DNA of 64,000 nt from Brotonthovivens ammoniilytica (lineage in GTDB: Bacteria; Bacillota; Clostridia; Lachnospirales; Lachnospiraceae), in contig NZ_JAOQJQ010000001.1 in the NCBI RefSeq assembly GCF_025566885.1, forward strand, positions 682,001 to 746,000, in the 5' to 3' direction. Under the pieces are notes generated by a model. It worked only from the letters and a program-made list of their open reading frames with translations, was not told where the DNA came from and searched no databases. Numbering within the stretch: position 1 is the first letter of the stretch; every line of letters starts with the position of its first letter. Made by a program: the position numbers and the translations under genes. Positions 43,001 through 51,636 of this stretch are shown here, piece after piece.

Positions 43001-44555
43001 TTTCAATTTCAAAGGGAATGGGAACCTGTGGGTTTACAAAGGTACTGAACCGATCCACAATTTTCATATCCCGGACTTTGACAGCTCCAATCTCAATAAT
43101 TTTATTTTTATTGGGGCTGAAACCTGTTGTTTCCAGATCAAATACCACATAACTGTCCCCAAGAGACTGGCCTTCTGATTTCGTCACCAGACCTTTTAAA
43201 TCATCCACCAGGTAGGCTTCCACACCATAAATAATCTTAAAATCTCCGTTTTTCAGCTTTGTATGATTTGCCTCCGGAAAGGCCTGTACAGCGCCGTGAT
43301 CTGTAATGGCAATTGCTTTATGGCCCCAGGTATCCGCCCGTTTTATAATATCCTGAACGTCTGAAACGCCATCCATGTCACTCATTTTCGTATGACAATG
43401 CAGTTCCACACGCTTTACCGGGCTGTTATCTGTACGCCCCGTTGTAAAATCCGGTATTTTTTTGATTCCGGAAACAGAAGCAATGGTCAGATCACTGTCA
43501 TATTTATCAATGGCTGTGACACCTTTTAATTTAATAAAATTTCCCGTTTTTAAATGGGGGACAATCTCCGGCAGATGCTCATTTTTAAAGAACATCTTAA
43601 CCATAATGGTATCTGTAAAATCAGATACCGAAAACATCAGAATCGTTTTTTCATTTCGAATTTCCCTGGATTCAAAGGACATAATCTGACCTCTGATGCA
43701 GACCTCTCCCATTTCACCCAGAATCTGATCTACCGGTATGGTTTCTTCCTCAAAATCCCGGCCGTAAATAACATCCGGATTGTCTGAGCGCTTGAAAAAT
43801 CCTCTGTCCCGAAAGTCCTTCCGTTTTCCTTCTTCCGCCTTTTTCCCGGAAAATGCTCCGGACTTCCCGTCATTTTTTTCCGTCTTAAGACTTTTTGCGG
43901 CAGGTTTTACATCCGGCTGCTTTTCAGAAGCCTGCACTGGTGCAATGCTCTCACTGCCATCCTGATGCCCTCCAATACCGGTCTGCTTTACAATACTGGC
44001 AACTCTGTTTTTTATAAGAATCTCCGCATTTTTCCGGAATTTGTTCTCTGTCTCCTGATAGTAAGTAAAATTCAGTTTGACAGACATCCCGCAGCGTCCG
44101 CAGAAAATCTTTTCCAGAATCTCATACAGTTCATCTTCCCTCTGACGGGCAATCAGCGTATCTTTCAGAGAAAATTCTATAACCGATTCTTCCGGAAAAT
44201 GAACCTTAGAAGTTTTCAGCATATCATATTCCAGCATACTGTAATTTTTAAACTCTGTCAGAATGCTTTCCCAGTATACGGAAACCAGATTTTGGGGTGT
44301 ATACTGGCCGGAAAGCTGAAACTTTTCCATCAGTTTAATTTTCAGTCCTTTTTCCGGAAAATACTGCTGCTTGATCTCCTTTTCCACTTCCAGAATACGG
44401 TCTTTGGTTATCAGCCGGCGGCTGAAAATATAAATGCGCAAAAGCTCTTTGCTCTGCACCCGGCCTACCCGTAGGATCTCCACATCCGAAAAAAGCTCTC
44501 CAAGATCTTGATTCAGTTTTAAATTAGAAAATACGTCATAAAACTGTGTTGCCAT
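40080..44555 (-). CDS. polC: DNA polymerase III alpha subunit, PolC type
   Basis: A 1491-residue replicative polymerase with its own proofreading exonuclease. Order: N-terminal domain, OB domain (GEVCIRGQIMSFESREIRNE, ~240-330), PHP (VELHCHTKMSDMDGVSD), DEDD exonuclease (YVVFDLETTGFSPNKNKIIE; MVAHNADFDMSF; HRAVDDAGCTAEI), PHP continuation, a zinc motif (CSGCHYVDFDS; CPVCKKK) and the palm with GSRGSVGSSFVATMAGITEV and EPDIDLNFSGDYQ. The ATG at 44555 follows GGGAGTAATC; an extension to 44609 would overlap ispG. A charged low-complexity linker sits near residues 200-260. Confidence 0.96.
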   Translation of the reverse strand: MATQFYDVFSNLKLNQDLGELFSDVEILRVGRVQSKELLRIYIFSRRLITKDRILEVEKEIKQQYFPEKGLKIKLMEKFQLSGQYTPQNLVSVYWESILTEFKNYSMLEYDMLKTSKVHFPEESVIEFSLKDTLIARQREDELYEILEKIFCGRCGMSVKLNFTYYQETENKFRKNAEILIKNRVASIVKQTGIGGHQDGSESIAPVQASEKQPDVKPAAKSLKTEKNDGKSGAFSGKKAEEGKRKDFRDRGFFKRSDNPDVIYGRDFEEETIPVDQILGEMGEVCIRGQIMSFESREIRNEKTILMFSVSDFTDTIMVKMFFKNEHLPEIVPHLKTGNFIKLKGVTAIDKYDSDLTIASVSGIKKIPDFTTGRTDNSPVKRVELHCHTKMSDMDGVSDVQDIIKRADTWGHKAIAITDHGAVQAFPEANHTKLKNGDFKIIYGVEAYLVDDLKGLVTKSEGQSLGDSYVVFDLETTGFSPNKNKIIEIGAVKVRDMKIVDRFSTFVNPQVPIPFEIEKLTSINDEMVMDAPVIEQILPEFMEFCEGSVMVAHNADFDMSFIKRNCQLLGLACEKTVVDTVALARALLPSLNRFKLDTVAKALNVSLAHHHRAVDDAGCTAEIMVKMMDMLKSRGIENLDQLNELGDMDANTIKKLPTYHAIILASNDIGRVNLYRLVSDSHIKYFNRRPRIPKSEFVKYREGLLLGSACEAGELYRAILNGQSEEDIARLVKFYDYLEIQPLGNNEFMLRNESSPVQSLEDIKEINRRIVKLGEEFKKLVVATCDVHFLDPEDEVYRRIIMAGKGFKDADDQAPLYLRTTEEMLEEFSYLGSEKAEEVVITNTNKIADMCEKISPVRPDKCPPVIENSDQTLRDICYSKAHELYGEELPDIVTERLERELNSIISNGFAVMYIIAQKLVWKSNEDGYLVGSRGSVGSSFVATMAGITEVNPLSPHYICSGCHYVDFDSELVKSYSGKAGCDMPDRECPVCKKKLIKEGFDIPFETFLGFKGNKEPDIDLNFSGDYQSKAHKYTEVIFGDGQTYRAGTIGTLADKTAFGYVKNYYEERGVHKRNCEINRIVQGCVGVRRTTGQHPGGIIVLPLGEEIYSFTPVQRPANDMTTDTVTTHFDYHSIDHNLLKLDILGHDDPTMIRMLQDLTGIDPTTIPLDNKEVMSLFQNTDALGVKPDDINGCPLGALGIPEFGTDFAMQMLIDTKPQAFSDLVRIAGLSHGTDVWLGNAQTLLQEGKATISTCICTRDDIMIYLIGMGLESELSFTIMESVRKGKGLKPEWEEEMTAHGVPDWYIWSCKKIKYMFPKAHAAAYVMMAWRIAYCKVFYPLAYYAAFFSIRATSFNYELMCQGQERLEYYMRDYEHRKDTLSKKEQDTYKDMRIVQEMYARGFEFLPVDIYSAKAHHFQIIDNKLMPSISTIDGLGDKAADAVVEAAKDGPFLSKDDFRQRTKVSKTVIDLMADLHLLGDLPESNQLSLFDL

Positions 44556-44571
44556 TATACGATTACTCCCT

Positions 44572-45621
44572 TTACTTCCAGGAAAGCAGTTCTTCTCTGA
44601 GAACTGCAAGCAGTTCCTGTTCCGGTACTTTTCTGATAATTTCCCCGTGCTTCATCAGCAATCCTTCTCCCACGCCGCCGGCAATTCCAATATCCGCCTC
44701 TTTGGCCTCTCCCGGTCCGTTCACTACACAACCCATAACGGCAACCTTAATATTCAGAGGAATATCCGCAACCATGGTTTCCACCTGATTGGCAAGTCCG
44801 ATCAGATCTATTTTTGTACGTCCGCAGGTGGGACAGGAAACAATCTCAATTCCGCCGGTTCTAAGCCCCAGAGTTTTTAAAATCAGCTTTGCGGACTTAA
44901 TTTCCTCCAAAGGATCTCCGGTTAGAGAAACCCGGATCGTATCTCCGATTCCCTGATGCAGAATCAGTCCCAGGCCCACAGCAGATTTAATATTTCCGCT
45001 GGTAACGGTGCCTGCCTCTGTAATTCCCACATGAAGAGGATATTTGGTCTGTTTCGCAATCAGCTCATGAGCCCGGACACACATCATCACATCTGAGGAT
45101 TTAATGCTGATTACCAGATTGTCATATCCGAAGGACTCTATTTTATGTACCTTATCAAGAGCACTTTCCACAATTCCTTCTGCTGTAACCCCCCGGTACT
45201 TTTCTACTAAATGTTTCTCCAAAGAGCCGCTGTTAACCCCTACACGAATGGGAATGTTACGCTCCCTGGCCGCATCAATGACGGCTTTTATTTTCTCATC
45301 ACTGCCAATATTTCCAGGATTAATCCTGATTTTATCTGCGCCTGCCTCTATAGCAGCTATAGCCAGCCTGTAATCAAAATGGATATCCGCCACAAGAGGA
45401 ATGGAAATCTGTTTTTTGATTTCCCGTAAAGCCTCTGCCGCTTCCAAAGTTAGCACAGCACACCGGATAATATCACACCCGGCCGCAGTAAGACGTTTAA
45501 TCTGTCTGACTGTAGACGGAATATCTTCTGTTTTTGTATTCGTCATAGACTGAATCAAAATGGGGTTATCTCCCCCAATCGCCCGGTCTCCGATTTTTAT
45601 TACTTTTGTCATCCTTCGCAT
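44572..45621 (-). CDS. ispG: (E)-4-hydroxy-3-methylbut-2-enyl-diphosphate synthase
   Basis: The penultimate MEP-pathway enzyme, 349 residues. TIM-barrel motifs: NPILIQSMTNTKTEDI, PLVADIHFDYRLAIAAIEAG and KIRINPGNIG. The 4Fe-4S cysteines are in VSCPTCGRTKIDL and MGCVVNGPGEA. It is adjacent to rseP and dxr, the usual order. GAGGAGAAAAATC precedes the ATG. Confidence 0.96.
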   Translation of the reverse strand: MRRMTKVIKIGDRAIGGDNPILIQSMTNTKTEDIPSTVRQIKRLTAAGCDIIRCAVLTLEAAEALREIKKQISIPLVADIHFDYRLAIAAIEAGADKIRINPGNIGSDEKIKAVIDAARERNIPIRVGVNSGSLEKHLVEKYRGVTAEGIVESALDKVHKIESFGYDNLVISIKSSDVMMCVRAHELIAKQTKYPLHVGITEAGTVTSGNIKSAVGLGLILHQGIGDTIRVSLTGDPLEEIKSAKLILKTLGLRTGGIEIVSCPTCGRTKIDLIGLANQVETMVADIPLNIKVAVMGCVVNGPGEAKEADIGIAGGVGEGLLMKHGEIIRKVPEQELLAVLREELLSWK

Positions 45622-45633
45622 GATTTTTCTCCT

Positions 45634-46665
45634 CTAAAAAATCTTTCGGAAATCGTTAAACATAACTGCCGCCATCAAAAGCAGTAAACACATCAGTCCC
45701 ACAAAGTGAACCATTCCCTCTCTGTTTGGATTCATTCGCCTTCCCCGGATTCCCTCAATAATCAGAAATACAAGACGTCCTCCGTCAAGAGCCGGAAGGG
45801 GAAGCAGATTCATAACACCGAGATTGGCGGACAGAAGAATTGCTATGTTTAACATATTTAAAAATACATAATAGATACCATCCGCGATACTCTGCTCATA
45901 GGTATCCGCAACGGTCTTTACAATTCCCACAGGACCTGACAAATCATTAAAGCTCACCTGATTTGTCACAAGCATCTTTAGACTTCCCACCGTGTACCAG
46001 ACCCAGTATTTCATTTCATAAAAACCATATTTCAGTGTTTCTAAAGGTCCGGCCTTTACATATTCTCCACCGCCCCGGAAGCCTACCAGGTAGCTGCCTG
46101 ATTCCTCATCATATTTTGGAACCAGCGTGGTCTCATAAACTTCTCCGTTCCGCTCATAAGTAACCTCAACGGTTTCTCCCTGGTGGAACATGGTGTAGGC
46201 GCTGATCTCATTATAAAAATGAATCTTTTTGTAATTCATCTTTAAAATTGTATCACCAGCCTGCATTCCCGCCTCCTGGGCAGCATAACCGTCAATGACA
46301 TCCGAAATTACAGGTCTCATATACCCGTGACAGCCAATCAGAATTACAGAAAACACAAAGGCCATCAGAAAATTAAACAGCGGTCCTGCTGCTACAACAC
46401 TGATTCTGGCAGGCACCGATTTTTTATAAAAGGAACGGTTATCATCACTTTCCTCATCCTCGCCTTCCATCATGCAGGCTCCTCCAAAGGGCAGCAGTTT
46501 AATGGAATATTTTGTTTCTCCCCTGGTAAAACCAATAATTGTCGGCCCCAGTCCAAGACAGAACTCATTGACGCGGATCCCGTTCTTTTTTGCCAGCAGA
46601 AAATGTCCCAGTTCATGAAAAAGTATGATGATGCTGAAAAGAATAATAGCAATTACAAATTTCAA
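45634..46665 (-). CDS. rseP: Site-2 protease RseP/RasP (M50 family)
   Basis: A 343-residue intramembrane zinc protease that clips membrane regulators. HELGH at residues 17-21 in the first membrane helix, a PDZ domain in the middle (DGYAAQEAGMQAGDTILKMN) and the second metal motif NLLPLPALDGGRLVF. At least four hydrophobic helices are visible. The start is a TTG after AGGTGGTAAT; no ATG fits. Position between dxr and ispG is conserved. Confidence 0.93.
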   Translation of the reverse strand: MKFVIAIILFSIIILFHELGHFLLAKKNGIRVNEFCLGLGPTIIGFTRGETKYSIKLLPFGGACMMEGEDEESDDNRSFYKKSVPARISVVAAGPLFNFLMAFVFSVILIGCHGYMRPVISDVIDGYAAQEAGMQAGDTILKMNYKKIHFYNEISAYTMFHQGETVEVTYERNGEVYETTLVPKYDEESGSYLVGFRGGGEYVKAGPLETLKYGFYEMKYWVWYTVGSLKMLVTNQVSFNDLSGPVGIVKTVADTYEQSIADGIYYVFLNMLNIAILLSANLGVMNLLPLPALDGGRLVFLIIEGIRGRRMNPNREGMVHFVGLMCLLLLMAAVMFNDFRKIF

Positions 46666-46666
46666 A

Positions 46667-47809
46667 TTACCACCTGCTCTCTATAAATTCATAAGCAGCT
46701 TTTTCTGTATCTAAAATCTCATCCACAGAAGGATTTTCCAGAAATCTGCAGTTCTCCATATACGCTTCTATTATTTCCGGAATATCCAGGAAATTTATCT
46801 TTCCGTTTAAAAATTTGTCAACTGCGCTTTCATTTGCGGCATTAAACGCTGTGGGAATATTCCCGCCCCGTCTCATAGCATCAAAGGCCAGCCGCAATCC
46901 CGGAAACGTCAAAAGATCCGGTTTTTCAAAGGTAAGGCCCGCCAGTTCAAAAAAGTCCAGACGTCTGCCGCTTAAAGGACGCCTTTTGGGATAATACAGC
47001 GCATATTGAATGGGCAGACGCATATCCGGTGTGCCAAGCTGCGCTATCACTGCGCCGTCCTCATACTGTACCATAGAATGAATGACACTTTGAGGATGTA
47101 CCACAACCTGTATCCGGTCCAGATCTGTCCCAAACAGCCACTTAGCTTCCATTACTTCCAGCCCTTTGTTTACAAGGGTAGCGGAATCAATGGTAATTTT
47201 CCTTCCCATAGACCAGTTAGGATGCTTCAGAGCATCTTCCGGCCGGATATGTAACAAATCCTTCCGGCACTTCCCACGAAAGGGTCCGCCGGAAGCCGTT
47301 AACAGGATTTTATCTATTTTATTTCCGTTTTCTCCATTTAATGACTGAAAGATTGCACTGTGTTCGCTGTCTACCGGTAAAATAGAGCAGTGATATTTCT
47401 CCGCTAAAGGCATGATCAGATGCCCCGCCGTTACCAGCGTTTCTTTATTGGCCAGTGCAATATCCTTACCGGCCTTTATGGCTGCTATGGTTGGACGGAT
47501 TCCAAGCATCCCCACAATGGCCGTCACTAAAAGATCTGTCTGCGGACAGACTGCAAGTTCCAGCAGACCTTCCATACCGGACACAATTTTTACATTACAG
47601 TCTGCTGTTTTCACCCGGAGCTCTCTGGCCGCTTCCTGAGTCCACACTGCCGCAATTTCCGGACGAAATTCCCGGATCTGTGCTTCTAAAAGTTCAATAT
47701 TGCTCCCGGCAGCCAGTCCGGCAACCTTAAGATCTCCCTGTTCTCTGACCACACAAAGCGTCTGTGTCCCAATGGATCCTGTGGAACCCAAAACTGCAAT
47801 TTTTCTCAT
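46667..47809 (-). CDS. dxr: 1-deoxy-D-xylulose 5-phosphate reductoisomerase
   Basis: Makes MEP from DXP using NADPH, the committed MEP step; 380 residues. Cofactor motif IAVLGSTGSIGTQTL at the start, metal and substrate segments LPVDSEHSAIFQSL and ILLTASGGPFRGK, then MGRKITIDSATLVNKGLEV. GGAGTATTATAG precedes the ATG. Together with ispG, ispH and uppS it shows that isoprenoids come from the MEP route. Confidence 0.96.
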   Translation of the reverse strand: MRKIAVLGSTGSIGTQTLCVVREQGDLKVAGLAAGSNIELLEAQIREFRPEIAAVWTQEAARELRVKTADCNVKIVSGMEGLLELAVCPQTDLLVTAIVGMLGIRPTIAAIKAGKDIALANKETLVTAGHLIMPLAEKYHCSILPVDSEHSAIFQSLNGENGNKIDKILLTASGGPFRGKCRKDLLHIRPEDALKHPNWSMGRKITIDSATLVNKGLEVMEAKWLFGTDLDRIQVVVHPQSVIHSMVQYEDGAVIAQLGTPDMRLPIQYALYYPKRRPLSGRRLDFFELAGLTFEKPDLLTFPGLRLAFDAMRRGGNIPTAFNAANESAVDKFLNGKINFLDIPEIIEAYMENCRFLENPSVDEILDTEKAAYEFIESRW

Positions 47810-47827
47810 ATCACTATAATACTCCTT

Positions 47828-48631
47828 TTACTGTATCAGATATGCGGAAAGATAAAAAATAACCGGAGCTGTAAAAATGACACTGTCAAACCGGTCCAGT
47901 ATTCCGCCATGTCCGGGAATTAATTTACCGTAATCCTTAATATCAAAATTTCGTTTTACTGCAGAAGCCGCCAGATCGCCCACCATGGACAGCAGCGCTC
48001 CCGCAGCGCTGATTACCGCCATCATTAAAATATACTGATTGTCAGCATCCATAGAACCTTTAAATATAAAACCGTAAATAATCGTCAGCACTGCAGCACC
48101 GATAACTCCGCCCACAGCTCCTTCCACGGACTTTTTAGGGCTTAATTTCGGCGTCATTTTGTGCTTTCCAAAAAGCATTCCCACACAATATGCGCAGGTA
48201 TCGCAGCCCCAGGAACATAAAAAAATCAGCCATACAAGATAACGTCCTCCCGGAAGACTCCTTGTCTGATAAATACAGGACAGCATAATAGATACATAAA
48301 ATACACCGAAAAATGCTGCGATAATCTGATTGGCATGGTATTTGGGATAACAAAACACAAAGGAGCACATGCACAAAATCAAAAGCGCCATTACAAACAT
48401 CATATTATCCGGAATGAAACCAAATGCCAGATTCAAATAAAATACCACGGTAGCCAGATATCCGAACAATCCCGGCAGAGATTTTTCAATTTTAAATACC
48501 CGGTATAGTTCATGCAGGCCGATCAGGGAAATGATTCCTAAAACTGCCAGCAGCAGATTTCCTCCGTGTATAATAAAAATCAGTGCCACTATCACCAGCA
48601 CAATACCGCTCAGTAATCGTTGTTTAAACAT
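47828..48631 (-). CDS. cdsA: Phosphatidate cytidylyltransferase
   Basis: Makes CDP-diacylglycerol for phospholipid synthesis. A 267-residue membrane protein with about eight hydrophobic helices and the C-terminal signature SMVGDLAASAVKRNFDIKD plus KLIPGHGGILDRFDSVIFT. It lies between uppS and dxr, its usual position. Confidence 0.95.
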   Translation of the reverse strand: MFKQRLLSGIVLVIVALIFIIHGGNLLLAVLGIISLIGLHELYRVFKIEKSLPGLFGYLATVVFYLNLAFGFIPDNMMFVMALLILCMCSFVFCYPKYHANQIIAAFFGVFYVSIMLSCIYQTRSLPGGRYLVWLIFLCSWGCDTCAYCVGMLFGKHKMTPKLSPKKSVEGAVGGVIGAAVLTIIYGFIFKGSMDADNQYILMMAVISAAGALLSMVGDLAASAVKRNFDIKDYGKLIPGHGGILDRFDSVIFTAPVIFYLSAYLIQ

Positions 48632-48677
48632 AATTCCTCTCTATACTTTCTTAATTTATTTTCTCAATAAAAGTCTC

Positions 48678-49406
48678 CTAAGACTCTTCCTTAATTGCCC
48701 CATACCGTCTGTCCCGGCTGGTATATACTCGAATGGCCTCTATTAAATCTTCTTTTTTAAAGTCCGGCCATGGTGTTTTCGTAAAATAAAATTCACTGTA
48801 AGCATGCTGCCACATAAGATAGTTGGACAGCCGCTCTTCTCCGCTGGTACGGATCATCAAATCCGGATCCGGTATATCCGCAGTATCCAGATAAGAAGAA
48901 AACTTATCACTGTCAAGTTCCTCCAGTAAAAACTGTCCCTGCTCATAATCTGCAAGCATTTTTTTCATAGCCCGGATCATTTCATCCCGGCTTCCATAAT
49001 TAATGGCAATCTGAAACTGCAGACCGGTATTCTCTCTAGTCAGGGCCTCTATGGAATCAACCGCCTGTCTGATGTCCTCCGGAAGCCCCGGCCTGTCTCC
49101 GATAATGCGCATACGCATATTATTTTTCATAGCTTTCTTCCCAATGGTGCGCAGGTAAAAATTCAGAAGTTTCATCAGCGCGGCAACTTCCGAAGAGGGC
49201 CGGTTCCAGTTTTCTGTAGAAAATGCGTAAACGGTCAGATATTTGATGCCGATAGCATCAGCATCCATACAGATCTGTTCAATATTTTTTGCTCCCACCG
49301 TATGGCCATAGGTACGGGGCATGCCCTTTCCTTTGGCCCATCTCCCATTTCCATCCAATATAATAGAAATATGCCGGGGAATCTTCAATCCATCCAGTTC
49401 TGTCAT
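48678..49406 (-). CDS. uppS: Isoprenyl (undecaprenyl) diphosphate synthase
   Basis: A 242-residue cis-prenyltransferase that makes the lipid carrier for cell wall synthesis. Catalytic D18 in ISIILDGNGRWAKGKGMPRT, GIKYLTVYAFSTENWNRP and, near the end, PDPDLMIRTSGEERLSNYL. The ATG at 49406 lies nine bases after AAAGGAG; a TTG two codons upstream is less likely. The intergenic repeat array lies directly upstream, separating it from frr. Confidence 0.95.
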   Translation of the reverse strand: MTELDGLKIPRHISIILDGNGRWAKGKGMPRTYGHTVGAKNIEQICMDADAIGIKYLTVYAFSTENWNRPSSEVAALMKLLNFYLRTIGKKAMKNNMRMRIIGDRPGLPEDIRQAVDSIEALTRENTGLQFQIAINYGSRDEMIRAMKKMLADYEQGQFLLEELDSDKFSSYLDTADIPDPDLMIRTSGEERLSNYLMWQHAYSEFYFTKTPWPDFKKEDLIEAIRVYTSRDRRYGAIKEES

Positions 49407-49433
49407 GTTCAATTTCTCCTTTAAGCTTCATTT

Positions 49434-49965
49434 AAAAAAGAATGTGCAAAGCACATTCTCCGCCTGCGGCGGGCTGCGTAAGCAGCATGGTATTGCCTAT
49501 AGAGCAAATTAGAATCTGCCACAGCAGGATTCTTCGCCTGCGGCGGGNNNNNNNNNNNNNNNNNNNNNNNNNNNNNNNNNNNNNNNNNNNNNNNNNNNNN
49601 NNNNNNNNNNNNNNNNNNNNNNNNNNNNNNNNNNNNNNNNNNNNNNNNNNNNNNNNNNNNNNNNNNNNNNNNTTTTGCACAACACAGTATTTCCTATAGA
49701 GCAAATTAGAATCCTGCCACAGCAGGATTCTCCGCCTGCAGAGGGTTGCGTGAGCAACATGATTCCACTCTGCCGCAGTGCGGTCCACAGCGGAGCGTCT
49801 TTTTTGCTCTATAGGAATCAGCACTTTTCAGCTTTTGCACAACACAGTATTGCCTATAGAGCAAATTAGAATCCTGCCACAGCGGAGCGTCTTTTTTGCT
49901 CTATAGGAATCAGCACTTTTCGGCTTTATTACAACACAGTATTTCCTATAGAGCAAAAAGAGGAC
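49434..49965 (+). repeat. Array of CTCTATAGGAAT-family repeats spanning an assembly gap
   Basis: At least four partial or complete copies lie head to tail. Right arms (TTTCCTATAGAG or TTGCCTATAGAG) end at about 49504, 49701, 49862 and 49953; left cores CTCTATAGGAATCAGCAC start at about 49807 and 49899. Copies share AGAATCCTGCCACAGC, CCGCCTGCGGCGGG and AGCGGAGCGTC plus six T. The last copy lacks the middle part. The interval holds no gene; frames crossing it consist of gap N and repeat. Confidence 0.85.
49548..49672. other. Assembly gap (125 N)
   Basis: A run of N inside the repeat array. The length may be a scaffold estimate; the repeats on both sides explain why the assembly broke here. Confidence 0.98.
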
Positions 49966-49993
49966 ATAGCAATCGCTCATGTCCCCCAAAATA

Positions 49994-50548
49994 TTAAACA
50001 GTCATGATTTCTTTCGTCTTTTCTTCCACTGCCTTATCAATCTCAGAAATATATTTATCTGTAAGCTTCTGAATCTGGGTTTCCAGATCTTTCACTTCAT
50101 CCTCAGATACATCACTGCTTTTGCCAAGCTTTTTCATAGTGTCATTGGCATCACGACGAATATTCCGGACAGCCACCTTTGCACTTTCGCCTTTTTTCTT
50201 AACATCCTTTGCAAGATCTTTTCTTCTCTCTTCCGTAAGCTCCGGGAATACCAGACGGATGCATTTTCCGTCATTGGTAGGATTAATCCCCAGATCAGAA
50301 ACCATAATAGCCTTCTCAATCTCTTTTACCATAGGAGCTTCCCAGGGCTGAATCATAATCATACGTGGTTCCGGAACAGACACATTTGCCACAGACTGTA
50401 ATGGTGTAGGTGCTCCATAATAGTCTACTTTAATCTGATCCAGCACGTGTGGGTTCGCACGGCCTGCCCGGATAGAGCCAAACTCCTCAATCAGATTGTT
50501 ATAGGATTTCTGCATTTTTGTATCAAATGGCTGAATTCTTTCATTCAT
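49994..50548 (-). CDS. frr: Ribosome recycling factor
   Basis: A 184-residue factor that splits post-termination ribosomes with EF-G. SIRAGRANPHVLDQIKVDYYG and YGAPTPLQSVANVSVPEPRM at the front and DEVKDLETQIQKLTDKYISEI at the end are family motifs. GGAGGTTTTTAAAAT precedes the ATG. It follows pyrH at 54 bases. Confidence 0.97.
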   Translation of the reverse strand: MNERIQPFDTKMQKSYNNLIEEFGSIRAGRANPHVLDQIKVDYYGAPTPLQSVANVSVPEPRMIMIQPWEAPMVKEIEKAIMVSDLGINPTNDGKCIRLVFPELTEERRKDLAKDVKKKGESAKVAVRNIRRDANDTMKKLGKSSDVSEDEVKDLETQIQKLTDKYISEIDKAVEEKTKEIMTV

Positions 50549-50602
50549 ATTTTAAAAACCTCCAGTTTATTATAATCTATCACAGGTACTCTATACCTGG
50601 CT

Positions 50603-51298
50603 TTACACGGTTACTCTTGTACCGTTAATTTCGCCTTTCATTGCCTTTACAATGCTGTTTTCCTCATTCAGACCAAACACCAGCATAGGCATTTTATTCT
50701 CCATACATAAAATAGAAGCCGTCATATCCACAACTGCAAGCTGTTTGTCAATAACTTCCTGAATAGTCACTTCTTCATATTTTACAGCCTTGGGATTGGT
50801 CTTTGGATCGCTGTCATACACTCCATCAATGGCTTTTGCCAGCAGGATGCATTCCGCTTCAATTTCAACAGCCCGCAGAACCGTTGCCGTATCCGTTGAA
50901 AAATACGGATGGCCTGTCCCCCCTGCAAAAAATACAACCTTTCCGTGGGCAAAATTCCGATTTGCCGTATCCTTAGAAAACAAATCCGTAAATGACCCAC
51001 AGGCAAAAGGCGTCAGCACAGACGTCTTCATTCCCACAGAACGGAAAATCTCGGATACATAAATACAGTTCATAACTGTGGCAAGCATCCCGATCTGATC
51101 TGCCTTTGTCCGGTCAATGGTTTCGCTTGTCCGTCCTCTCCAGAAATTCCCGCCGCCAATTACAATTCCAACTTCCACACCGTCATCCACCAGCTGCTTT
51201 ACCTGTTTTGCAACTGCAGTCACAATAGGTTCATCAAATCCGGTCTTTTTATCACCAGCAAGCGCTTCGCCGCTTAATTTCAGCAATACTCTGCTCAT
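50603..51298 (-). CDS. pyrH: UMP kinase
   Basis: A 231-residue amino acid kinase-fold enzyme phosphorylating UMP. VLLKLSGEALAG at the N-terminus, IVIGGGNFWRG, the ADQIGMLATVMN UMP-binding stretch and GTGHPYFSTDTATVLRA. GGAAGGGGATTT precedes the ATG. It is the first visible gene of the pyrH-frr block; rpsB and tsf, often upstream, are not seen here. Confidence 0.96.
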   Translation of the reverse strand: MSRVLLKLSGEALAGDKKTGFDEPIVTAVAKQVKQLVDDGVEVGIVIGGGNFWRGRTSETIDRTKADQIGMLATVMNCIYVSEIFRSVGMKTSVLTPFACGSFTDLFSKDTANRNFAHGKVVFFAGGTGHPYFSTDTATVLRAVEIEAECILLAKAIDGVYDSDPKTNPKAVKYEEVTIQEVIDKQLAVVDMTASILCMENKMPMLVFGLNEENSIVKAMKGEINGTRVTV

Positions 51299-51351
51299 AA
51301 ATCCCCTTCCCGGCGTACTACGCCTCCTAATCAGATATAATATCTCCCGAT

Positions 51352-51380
51352 ATTATATCATATCCGCTCCCGAAGGTCAC
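51352..51380 (-). promoter_or_regulatory. Extended -10 promoter in repeat copy 1, toward pyrH
   Basis: Minus strand GTGACC (51375-51380), 17-base spacer, TATAAT (51352-51357) preceded by TGA, a perfect extended -10. About 54 bases before pyrH. Confidence 0.7.
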
Positions 51381-51464
51381 GGTTATGATGCCTCCGGCGG
51401 ATTTTAGCGCCTGTATTTTTGCGGGTCCGCAAAAAACAGATGCGCAGATATAATATCTTTCGAT

Positions 51465-51493
51465 ATTATATCATATCCGCTCCCGAAGGTCAC
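51465..51493 (-). promoter_or_regulatory. Extended -10 promoter in repeat copy 2, toward pyrH
   Basis: The same GTGACC, 17-base spacer and TGATATAAT as in copy 1, displaced by one repeat length. The third, partial copy keeps only the TGATATAAT (about 51578-51583). Confidence 0.65.
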
Positions 51494-51636
51494 GGTTATG
51501 ATGCCTCCGGCGGATTTTAGCGCCTGTATTTTTGCGGGTCCGCAAAAAACAGATGCGCAGATATAATATCTCCCGATATTATATCATATTTTCCCAATTC
51601 CGTATTATATTTTTTTGTAAATTTGAATTATTTTTT

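Larger units (their letters stand above)
51332..51588 (-). repeat. 113-bp tandem duplication upstream of pyrH (2.3 copies)
   Basis: Copies start at 51332, 51445 and 51558 (the third is truncated after ~31 bases). The two full copies appear identical apart from TCTCCCGAT versus TCTTTCGAT. Each contains the hairpin GATATAATATC/GATATTATATC, a TCCGC...GCGGA pairing and the palindrome TTTTTGCGG-GT-CCGCAAAAA. No gene is present. Confidence 0.92.

Noticed and set aside
49432..49869. Frames crossing the assembly gap
   Set aside because: They consist of repeat DNA and N and cannot be evaluated.
51332..51588. CRISPR array
   Set aside because: Units are 113 bp and directly abutting, with no unique spacers and no cas genes.
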